Assembly (NCBI GenBank): GCA_900769995.1
Contig: CAAGIT010000124.1
Location: 1-5,150 of the forward strand
Length of the DNA: 5,150 bases
Reading direction: 5' to 3'
Origin: an uncultured Oscillospiraceae bacterium
GTDB taxonomy: Bacteria > Bacillota > Clostridia > Oscillospirales > Oscillospiraceae
Below the pieces are notes generated by a model, which saw only the letters and a list, made by a program, of their open reading frames with translations, was not told the DNA's origin and did not search any database. The translations under genes and the position numbers were made by a program. Positions 1 to 4,765 of this stretch are shown piece by piece. Position 1 is the first letter of the stretch. The number at the start of each line of letters is the position of its first letter.

Positions 1-167
1 AACGAACAGCTTAACCAACGATTCCTATGAAGTTTGCTGCGTATCACGGCCTGTTAGTTTGCCAGCCAGGCTTCAAATTCTTCCAGAGACAACTCGCCGG
101 CATCGCAGGCCATGGATGGGTACATTTTTAAATGAAAAAGTCTTGATATGACAGCGGTTTCCCGCAT
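1..167. other. Left-edge stretch without a convincing gene
   Basis: No coding region here can be supported. The minus strand holds a 37-codon open frame (54-167) whose C-terminal part reads like real protein (GELSLEEFEAWLAN, then stop). However, its first ATG lies directly against the T-tract of the tRNA terminator, no Shine-Dalgarno sequence precedes that ATG or either internal ATG, and I recognise no family. The plus strand offers only a 9-codon open tail from the window edge to a stop at 28-30, and short frames without ribosome binding sites. A gene remnant or chance frame is possible; the sequence cannot decide. Confidence 0.4.
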
Positions 168-211
168 AAAAAAACGAACCGACAGTCGATAATTGTATCA
201 ACTGTCGGTTC
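168..211 (-). terminator. Intrinsic terminator after tRNA-Leu
   Basis: Read on the minus strand, an 11-bp perfect stem (arms 201-211 and 176-186, GAACCGACAGT and its complement) is extended by one mismatch and four further pairs (GATA/TATC) around a 4-base loop. It is followed after one base by a run of seven T (168-174). It sits 5 bases past the CCA end of the tRNA, so it is the natural 3' end of the tRNA transcript. It may also end read-through from sigE, which has no clear terminator of its own. Confidence 0.9.
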
Positions 212-216
212 AGTTA

Positions 217-303
217 TGGTGCCGGTGGCCGGACTCGAACCGGCACGCTGTCGCCAGCGGTGGATTTTGAGTCCACTACGTCTACCAATTCCATCACACC
301 GGC
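217..303 (-). tRNA. tRNA-Leu (anticodon CAA)
   Basis: On the minus strand the 87-base gene folds as a class II tRNA with a long variable arm. The acceptor stem is GCCGGTG (297-303) pairing with CACCGGC (221-227), followed by discriminator A and an encoded CCA (217-219). The D-arm is of the usual tRNA-Leu form (TGATGGAATTGGTAGACG). The anticodon stem GTGGA/TCCAC encloses loop CTCAAAA, placing anticodon CAA at 267-269, which reads UUG. The variable arm is CGCTG-GCGA-CAGCG, and the T-arm is GCCGG-TTCGAGT-CCGGC. All stems pair without mismatch, so the gene looks functional. It has its own promoter and terminator and lies on the same strand as sigE. Confidence 0.97.
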
Positions 304-344
304 AGGGGATGGTTCCATCGCAGAGTGTTCTCCGCAACGCAACT

Positions 345-373
345 ATTATAACCACATCGGAGACAAATTGCAA
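345..373 (-). promoter_or_regulatory. Sigma-A-type promoter of tRNA-Leu
   Basis: The minus strand shows TTGCAA (368-373) and a perfect TATAAT (345-350) separated by exactly 17 bases. Transcription should start near 338, giving a leader of about 35 bases before the mature tRNA 5' end at 303, to be removed by RNase P. The -35 matches consensus at 4 of 6 positions. The promoter lies in the 108-base gap between the sigE stop and the tRNA, so the tRNA can be expressed independently of the sporulation genes. Confidence 0.8.
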
Positions 374-411
374 GTGTTTTTTTGCTTTTTCTCCGATTGT
401 GCCCGAAATCA

Positions 412-1113
412 TCAGGAAACCTGTCGGAGCAGGTCTTTCCTTAACCGCTGCATGATGCGTTTTTCCAGACGGGAGATGTACGATTGCGAAATACCGAGCA
501 GGTCGGCAACCTCCTTCTGCGTTTTCTCCTGCATCCCCGCCAGACCGAACCGCAGCGACACGATATACCGATCGCGCTCCGGCAGCCTTGACAGCGCCTC
601 ACGCAAAAGCTGCAATTCCACGTCCTCCTCCATCGGGCGCATCACGGTGTCCTCGTCCGTGCCGAGAATATCCGACAGAAGCAGCTCGTTGCCGTCCCAA
701 TCGGTGTTGATCGGCTCGTCGAGGGAGATCTCCGTTTTTTGCGAGGAAATTTTGCGAATGTGCATCAGAATTTCGTTCTCGATGCACCGCGAGGCATAGG
801 TCGCAAGCTTGATTTTGCGGTCGGTTTTGAAGGTGCCGATCGCCTTGATGAGTCCGATCGTGCCGATGGAGATCAAATCTTCAATATTGACGCCCGTATT
901 TTCAAACCGGCGTGCGATATAGACCACCAGCCGCAAATTCCGCTCGATCAGGCGCTGCTTGGCGGTCTCGTCACCTGCGGCAGACCGTTCGAGAAGCTGC
1001 TGTTCCTCGACGGCGGATAAGGGCGGCGGCAGAATTTCGCTGCCGCCGATGTACATGATCTTCGCGGGGCGGTGCAGGAGAAGGGTCAAAAGCTGGGCGA
1101 GTGTTTTAAGCAT
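412..1113 (-). CDS. sigE: RNA polymerase sporulation sigma factor SigE (pro-sigma-E)
   Basis: This 233-residue protein is the mother-cell sigma factor that directs early mother-cell transcription after asymmetric division. It is made as an inactive, membrane-associated precursor. Residues 1-20 are a short, hydrophobic pro-sequence (LKTLAQLLTLLL). The conserved YIGGSE motif begins at residue 21, next to which the Bacillus subtilis precursor is cleaved. Region 2 spans about 58-121 (RNLRLVVYIARRFENTG, IEDLISIGTIGLIKA, KIKLATYASRCIENEIL). The WDGNELLLSDILGTD segment and the region 4 helix-turn-helix (about 197-220, KTQKEVADLLGISQSYISRL) follow closely the known SigE pattern. The ATG at 1113 has GGAGGT at 1118-1123, only 4 bases away. 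The gene overlaps spoIIGA by 8 bases, so both are probably made from one transcript and translationally coupled. Length is slightly below B. subtilis SigE (239). Confidence 0.96.
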   Translation of the reverse strand: MLKTLAQLLTLLLHRPAKIMYIGGSEILPPPLSAVEEQQLLERSAAGDETAKQRLIERNLRLVVYIARRFENTGVNIEDLISIGTIGLIKAIGTFKTDRKIKLATYASRCIENEILMHIRKISSQKTEISLDEPINTDWDGNELLLSDILGTDEDTVMRPMEEDVELQLLREALSRLPERDRYIVSLRFGLAGMQEKTQKEVADLLGISQSYISRLEKRIMQRLRKDLLRQVS

Positions 1114-1936
1114 AATTACCTCCGATCAAAGCGTCATAGGCGCCGCCGTCCGACAGGGGTGTCGGGCTGATGGCGACAAGCCCGGGTGTGGTTTTCGTTC
1201 CGAATGTCAGTTCACAGGGGAGTGCGAGCAACAGCCCCGCAGAGGTTCCCACCGCACGGTAGGGGATCAGGCGCGGGGCGTAGGCGCGCAATCGCAGTGC
1301 CAGCTCCGTCGGTGCGGCGAAATCCTCCCGCTTCAGGTGCAGTTCGGGCGGAAACAGCCGCTTTGCCGCCTGCCAATCGACCGTCATCACAGCTTCTCCG
1401 CTGACGGGGTCGGCAAGCGTGTTGCCGCTGTCACGCAGAGCGGTGAGCTGCACCTGCCTGTCGCGTAATTTGACAGTTACGGGAAGAATGCTGTCCGGTG
1501 CGTGGGTCAGACGCGGCAGGAGCAATCGGGATGCCAGCGACATTGCCGCTGCCGTGAGCAGAAGGGTGAAGAAGCTGACGGGATAAAACAGGGCGTTCCT
1601 GTGGTAGCGGACTGTGCCGCCCTGCACCAGCTCGACGGCATAGACCGCACCGCAGAGCACCAGTGTCATCGCCGCGAACACCGCTGTCAGCCGCAGGGTC
1701 GAACGGCGGCAGCCAAAGGCGAGCAGCAGCATCCCTGCCGCGCACAGCAGCTTCCAAAAACCGCCGGTCAGCCACGGCAGGACATAGACCAGAACGGCAT
1801 AGGCCGCACCGAGGAGTGCGGCAAGCAGCACCCGTTTGGTACGAATGGCAGCCGCCCCGATGCGGGCGGTTGTGCGCAGCAGCAGGGTATTGACCAAAAA
1901 ATTCAGCACAAACACCGCATCCAGATAGACCGTCAC
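1106..1936 (-). CDS. spoIIGA: Sporulation sigma-E processing aspartic protease SpoIIGA
   Basis: This 276-residue membrane protein is the protease that removes the pro-sequence of pro-SigE at the sporulation septum. The N-terminal half has about five hydrophobic segments (roughly 2-22, 34-56, 60-76, 82-104 and 117-143), opening with the typical VYLDAVFVLNFLVN. The C-terminal half is the protease domain. The catalytic aspartate is inferred to be D169 in the DSGN motif, matching the retroviral-like aspartic protease motif of the family. The GTG at 1936 is chosen because it has a near-perfect GGGAGGT 9 bases upstream and because family members begin with this transmembrane segment. An open frame continues upstream to 2104, but it runs through a terminator hairpin and lacks family-like sequence. 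It is slightly shorter than the B. subtilis protein (309). Its substrate gene sigE follows directly, overlapping by 8 bases. Confidence 0.94.
   Translation of the reverse strand: MTVYLDAVFVLNFLVNTLLLRTTARIGAAAIRTKRVLLAALLGAAYAVLVYVLPWLTGGFWKLLCAAGMLLLAFGCRRSTLRLTAVFAAMTLVLCGAVYAVELVQGGTVRYHRNALFYPVSFFTLLLTAAAMSLASRLLLPRLTHAPDSILPVTVKLRDRQVQLTALRDSGNTLADPVSGEAVMTVDWQAAKRLFPPELHLKREDFAAPTELALRLRAYAPRLIPYRAVGTSAGLLLALPCELTFGTKTTPGLVAISPTPLSDGGAYDALIGGNYA
1118..1123 (-). promoter_or_regulatory. Ribosome binding site of sigE, inside spoIIGA
   Basis: GGAGGT on the minus strand lies only 4 bases before the sigE ATG, closer than the usual 6-9. It falls within the last codons of spoIIGA. This placement supports coupling of sigE translation to ribosomes finishing spoIIGA. 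Confidence 0.8.
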
Positions 1937-1944
1937 GCCCCGCG

Positions 1945-1954
1945 CACCTCCCTT
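1945..1954 (-). promoter_or_regulatory. Ribosome binding site fixing the spoIIGA GTG start
   Basis: The minus strand reads AAGGGAGGTG, whose GGAGGT core (1946-1951) ends 9 bases before the GTG at 1934-1936. There is no ATG at a suitable distance, so this site decides the start in favour of GTG. Confidence 0.85.
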
Positions 1955-1966
1955 GTCCGTGGGGCA

Positions 1967-2018
1967 AGTATAACGCCGCAGACGCAAAAAACAGGTCGCA
2001 ATCCCAAAGGGGACTTGC
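1967..2018 (-). promoter_or_regulatory. Candidate spoIIGA promoter (tentative)
   Basis: Between the upstream terminator and the spoIIGA ribosome binding site, the minus strand has TATACT (1967-1972, 5 of 6 to the -10 consensus). This would start transcription near 1960, just ahead of the ribosome binding site. No good -35 lies 17 bases upstream. The best -35-like hexamer is TTGCGA (1996-2001), 23 bases from the -10 and inside the 3' arm of the terminator. The B. subtilis spoIIG promoter is known for an unusually long (22-base) spacer and Spo0A activation, so the arrangement is plausible. I find no perfect Spo0A box (TGTCGAA); the nearest minus-strand match is TACCGAA at 2027-2033. Confidence 0.35.
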
Positions 2019-2028
2019 AACCTGTTTT
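1985..2028 (-). terminator. Intrinsic terminator of the rarA-DUF951 unit
   Basis: On the minus strand, arms AAAACAGGT (2020-2028) and ACCTGTTTT (1988-1996) continue inward through a T-G pair, GCAA/TTGC and a short TCCC/GGGA stem with one bulged G, closing on a CTTT loop. A run of six T (1986-1991) follows the stem. It lies 42 bases beyond the DUF951 stop and 49 bases before the spoIIGA GTG, so it should insulate the sporulation genes from the upstream unit. The hairpin is nearly symmetric, with four T on the plus side as well. Confidence 0.88.
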
Positions 2029-2069
2029 CGGTAAAAACGGTATTTTTCGCGGCAGATTTTTCGGATTTT

Positions 2070-2306
2070 TCATTTCCCGCCGAGATTTTTTGAATCATTT
2101 TCACTCACTGCGTCGAACGATTCTTGCTCCTTGCGGGCAACGGATTTGATATTCTTTTCTGCCTTGCTGCGCGGGAGCATGACCTCGTGGCCGCAGCCCT
2201 CGCATTTCAGACGGAAATCCGCACCCGTGCGCAGGACGACCCACGTCCGACTGCCGCAGGGGTGTTGCTTTTTCATGGTCAGAATGTCGTTCAATCGAAT
2301 ATCCAT
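2070..2306 (-). CDS. DUF951 family small protein
   Basis: This 78-residue protein belongs to the DUF951 family of small Firmicutes proteins of unknown function. The family core is plain: MDIRLNDILTMKKQHPCGS, then a stretch ending GADFRLKCEGCGH, then the VMLPR and EKNIK segments. Cysteines C17, C35, C38 and H40 could bind a metal ion, an inference from spacing only. Residues 53-78 form a charged C-terminal tail that appears longer than usual for this roughly 60-65-residue family. The ATG at 2306 is preferred over a GTG at 2315 because GGAG lies 8 bases upstream and family members start with MDI. The gene begins 5 bases after the rarA stop, so it is probably cotranscribed and coupled with rarA. 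Its biological role is not known. Confidence 0.88.
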   Translation of the reverse strand: MDIRLNDILTMKKQHPCGSRTWVVLRTGADFRLKCEGCGHEVMLPRSKAEKNIKSVARKEQESFDAVSENDSKNLGGK

Positions 2307-2311
2307 CGTTC

Positions 2312-3577
2312 TCACTCCGTGCCCTTAATGGCATCCCAGTATTTTTTGGCGGCCTGCTCGGTTTTGTTCTCGCCGTACTCGTAGTAGCGTGTCCCGACGA
2401 GCACATCGGGCAGATATTGCTGTTGCACCCAGTGGTTGGGGTAGTCGTGGGGATAAAGATAGCCCTGTTCCCGCTCCTGACCGGCGGAATCGGCGTGGAC
2501 GTTTTGCAGCTCACGCGGGAAGGTGCCGATTTTGCCCGCCTGTACATCGCGCATCGCGGCGGCGATGGCATTGTAAGCGGAATTCGATTTCGGCGCGGTC
2601 GCAAGGAAGATCACTGCGTCGGACAGCGGCAGCCGCGCTTCGGGCATACCGAGCTGCAGCGCGGCATCCACACAAGCCTTGACAATGGGAATCGCCAGGG
2701 GATATGCCAGCCCGATGTCCTCACAGGCGGAGCACAGGATCCGCCGACAGCACGAGGGCAGGTCGCCGACCTCCAAAAACCGCGCCAGATAGTGAATAGC
2801 GGCATCGGGGTCGGAGCCGCGGATGGACTTCATCAGCGCCGACAGGCAATCGTACTGATTGTCACCGCCGCGGTCATAGCGCATGGCGGAGCGCTGGGTG
2901 ATGGCTTTGGCGTCGTCGAGCGTGATCGTCAACGCCGTGTCACCGGCGTGGGCGGCGATGAAAATTGCCTCCACGGCGTTGATCGCCTTGCGAATATCCC
3001 CGCCGCAGGAGGATGCGATGTGTTCCAGCGCGCCGTCCTCGGAGGTCACGGTCATGCCGGTCTTGTTCGCCATATACGCCACCGCACGGCGGACGGCCTT
3101 CATCGCGGCCTCGGCGGTGATGGGCTTGAACTCAAAGACCGTGCTGCGGCTCAAAATCGCGTTGAAAATATAAAAATACGGATTCTCCGTGGTGGAGGCA
3201 ATGAGGGTGATCTTGCCGTTTTCGATATATTCCAGCAGGGATTGCTGCTGGCGCTTGTTAAACGACTGGATCTCATCGAGATACAGGAGGATGCCGTTCG
3301 GCGCCATGAAGGTGTCAAGCTGGGCGACGATCTCCTTGATGTCGGCAGTGGAGGCGGTGGTGGCGTTGAGCTTATAGAGGGTACGGTTGGTCGCGTCAGC
3401 GATGATGTTGGCGACCGTGGTCTTGCCGGTGCCGCTCGGCCCGTAGAAGATCAGGTTCGGCACACGTCCGGACTCGATCATGCGGCGCAGCATCCTGCCC
3501 TCGCCCAAAATTTCCTCCTGACCATAGACCTCATCCAACGTTTTCGGACGCAGCTCGTCCGCTAACGGCTGATACAT
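2312..3577 (-). CDS. rarA: Replication-associated recombination protein A (RarA/MgsA AAA+ ATPase)
   Basis: This 421-residue AAA+ ATPase belongs to the RarA/MgsA/WRNIP1 family, related to clamp-loader subunits. It acts at stalled or damaged replication forks and at single-stranded DNA gaps in the cytoplasm. In order: N-terminal PLADELRPKTLDEVYGQ, Walker A GPSGTGKT (46-53), Walker B ILLYLDEI (96-103), sensor 1 STTENP (128-133), an arginine-finger SRS (143-145), and sensor 2 GGDIRKA (192-198). The C-terminal MgsA domain follows (SALMKSIRGSDPDAAIHYLAR, SEDIGLA-like CEDIGLA, and QGYLYPHDYP). DEIQ replaces the DEIH of the E. coli protein, which I recall as usual for clostridial homologues. The start at 3577 is set by AGGAGGG at 3584-3590; an open frame reaches 3649 but lacks support. 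Length agrees with the family. Confidence 0.95.
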   Translation of the reverse strand: MYQPLADELRPKTLDEVYGQEEILGEGRMLRRMIESGRVPNLIFYGPSGTGKTTVANIIADATNRTLYKLNATTASTADIKEIVAQLDTFMAPNGILLYLDEIQSFNKRQQQSLLEYIENGKITLIASTTENPYFYIFNAILSRSTVFEFKPITAEAAMKAVRRAVAYMANKTGMTVTSEDGALEHIASSCGGDIRKAINAVEAIFIAAHAGDTALTITLDDAKAITQRSAMRYDRGGDNQYDCLSALMKSIRGSDPDAAIHYLARFLEVGDLPSCCRRILCSACEDIGLAYPLAIPIVKACVDAALQLGMPEARLPLSDAVIFLATAPKSNSAYNAIAAAMRDVQAGKIGTFPRELQNVHADSAGQEREQGYLYPHDYPNHWVQQQYLPDVLVGTRYYEYGENKTEQAAKKYWDAIKGTE

Positions 3578-3583
3578 GGCAAT

Positions 3584-3590
3584 CCCTCCT
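3584..3590 (-). promoter_or_regulatory. Ribosome binding site of rarA
   Basis: AGGAGGG on the minus strand, 6 bases before the ATG at 3575-3577. It excludes the upstream in-frame start at 3649, which lies beyond the promoter and would add 24 residues foreign to the family. Confidence 0.85.
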
Positions 3591-3599
3591 ATCGGTTCT

Positions 3600-3628
3600 A
3601 TGATACACCGAATCGGCGGAAATTGCAA
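3600..3628 (-). promoter_or_regulatory. Sigma-A-type promoter of rarA
   Basis: The minus strand has TTGCAA (3623-3628) and TATCAT (3600-3605) with a 17-base spacer; matches to consensus are 4 of 6 and 5 of 6. Transcription would begin near 3593, leaving a leader of roughly 16 bases that is almost entirely the ribosome binding site. The predicted transcript covers rarA and the DUF951 gene and ends at the hairpin at 1985-2028. Confidence 0.75.
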
Positions 3629-3663
3629 GAAATGAAAAAACTTTCGCATTTGGAAAAAAGTTC

Positions 3664-3692
3664 TTGTAAAGTTTCAGCCTATGGATTATAAT
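3664..3692 (+). promoter_or_regulatory. Sigma-A-type promoter of asnA-asnS
   Basis: TTGTAA (3664-3669) and a perfect TATAAT (3687-3692) are separated by 17 bases. The start point should be near 3699, giving a leader of only about 28 bases before the asnA ATG. That is too short for a T-box or other riboswitch, so control, if any, is likely at initiation. The -35 is 35 bases from the divergent rarA -35. Confidence 0.8.
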
Positions 3693-3713
3693 ATACAGAA
3701 AAATACAAAGAAT

Positions 3714-3720
3714 AGGAGGA
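3714..3720 (+). promoter_or_regulatory. Ribosome binding site of asnA
   Basis: AGGAGGA lies 6 bases before the ATG at 3727, an ideal spacing that confirms this start. Confidence 0.85.
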
Positions 3721-3726
3721 TGTCAA

Positions 3727-4743
3727 ATGAAAAAATGTGAGATACCGGTGGGCTACCGAAATCCGCTGTCGCTGTATGAAACGCAGTGTGCGATCGAGTT
3801 CATCAAGCACAATTTCCAAAAGAATCTGTGCCATGCCTTGAATTTGGTCCGCGTTTCCGCCCCGCTGTTTGTTACCGAGGGTTCGGGTCTGAATGACAAT
3901 CTGAACGGCTATGAGCGTCCGGTTTCCTTTGACGTCCCCGATGTCGGAGAGGATGCACAGGTCGTGCACTCGCTGGCAAAATGGAAGCGTTTCGCACTGG
4001 CGCGCTATGAGTTCCGTCCCGGCAAGGGTCTGGTTACGGATATGAACGCCATTCGCCGCGATGAAGCGGTCGATAATCTGCACTCGGTCTATGTCGATCA
4101 GTGGGACTGGGAAAAGGTCATCACGGCGGAGCAGCGCAACGAAGAAACCCTGCGCGAGATTGTCCAGCGTATTGTCAACGCGATCTACGTCACCGGCGAG
4201 ACGCTGAAGATCGAGTATCCGCAGATCACAACAAACATTCCGCGCGAGGTGATGTTCATCACCACGCAGGAGCTGGAGGATATGTTCCCCGACCTGGAGA
4301 ACGCCCACGATCGCGAGGATGCCCTGCACCGCCTGCATAAGGATAAGGCGATCTTCCTGATGCAGATCGGCGGCAGGCTCAAGTCCGGCAAGCCCCACGA
4401 CGGACGTGCTCCCGACTACGACGACTGGTCGCTCAACGGCGATATTCTGTTCTGGAACGAGGTGCTTGACCGCTCGTTCGAAGTCTCCTCGATGGGTATC
4501 CGCGTCAGCCCCGAATCTCTCGACCGTCAGCTTACGATCTCCGGCTGCGACGACCGCAGAAGCCTGCCGTTCCACAAGGCGCTGCTGGCAGGTGAGCTGC
4601 CGCTGACCATCGGCGGCGGTATCGGGCAGTCCAGACTTTGTATGCTCCTGATGGGCTGCGCCCATATCGGCGAGGTGCAGTCGAGCATTTGGGATCAGGC
4701 GACAGTGGAATCCTGCCGTGAAGCCGGCATTACCTTACTGTAA
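3727..4743 (+). CDS. asnA: Aspartate-ammonia ligase (asparagine synthetase A)
   Basis: This 338-residue cytoplasmic enzyme makes asparagine from aspartate, ammonia and ATP, releasing AMP and pyrophosphate (EC 6.3.1.1). It has the fold of a class II aminoacyl-tRNA synthetase catalytic core and needs no glutamine. Motifs matching the E. coli enzyme run along the whole protein: DNLNGYERPV (57-66), VVHSLAKWKR (79-88), LHSVYVDQWDWE (118-129), RAPDYDDWS (227-235), NGDILFWN (237-244), SSMGIRV (254-260) and TIGGGIGQSRL (294-304, motif 3-like with the ATP-contacting arginine). Length is close to E. coli AsnA (330), and the frame is intact. The gene has its own promoter, and asnS follows after 22 bases, so the product can pass to tRNA-Asn charging. 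Confidence 0.97.
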   Translation: MKKCEIPVGYRNPLSLYETQCAIEFIKHNFQKNLCHALNLVRVSAPLFVTEGSGLNDNLNGYERPVSFDVPDVGEDAQVVHSLAKWKRFALARYEFRPGKGLVTDMNAIRRDEAVDNLHSVYVDQWDWEKVITAEQRNEETLREIVQRIVNAIYVTGETLKIEYPQITTNIPREVMFITTQELEDMFPDLENAHDREDALHRLHKDKAIFLMQIGGRLKSGKPHDGRAPDYDDWSLNGDILFWNEVLDRSFEVSSMGIRVSPESLDRQLTISGCDDRRSLPFHKALLAGELPLTIGGGIGQSRLCMLLMGCAHIGEVQSSIWDQATVESCREAGITLL

Positions 4744-4765
4744 TATATAAGAGAGGGTTTTTCCA

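Noticed and set aside
217..303. tRNA-Leu as an occupied phage attachment site
   Set aside because: No direct repeat of the tRNA 3' end and no integrase are present in the window.
1937..2104. N-terminal extension of spoIIGA to an ATG at 2104
   Set aside because: The added 56 residues cross the terminator hairpin, are unlike any SpoIIGA start, and the GTG at 1936 has an excellent ribosome binding site.
2112..2117. GTCGAA as a Spo0A box for spoIIGA
   Set aside because: It is an incomplete match (6 of 7 positions), points away from spoIIGA, lies inside the DUF951 coding sequence and is about 150 bases from the candidate start.
2417..3565. Plus-strand open frame of 382 codons opposite rarA
   Set aside because: It lies wholly antisense to a well-supported gene, shows no family motif and no ribosome binding site, and has the arginine/glycine/valine-rich bias of a GC-driven shadow frame.
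3578..3649. N-terminal extension of rarA to 3649
   Set aside because: It would begin upstream of the predicted promoter, and the family starts at MYQPLADELRP, which has AGGAGGG just before it.
3693..3726. T-box or other riboswitch before asnA
   Set aside because: Only about 28 bases separate the predicted start point from the ATG, with no hairpin or T-box core sequence.
3679..4665. Minus-strand open frame of 328 codons opposite asnA
   Set aside because: It mirrors the asnA codons, has no recognisable domain, and runs into the divergent promoter region; asnA itself matches its family along its full length.
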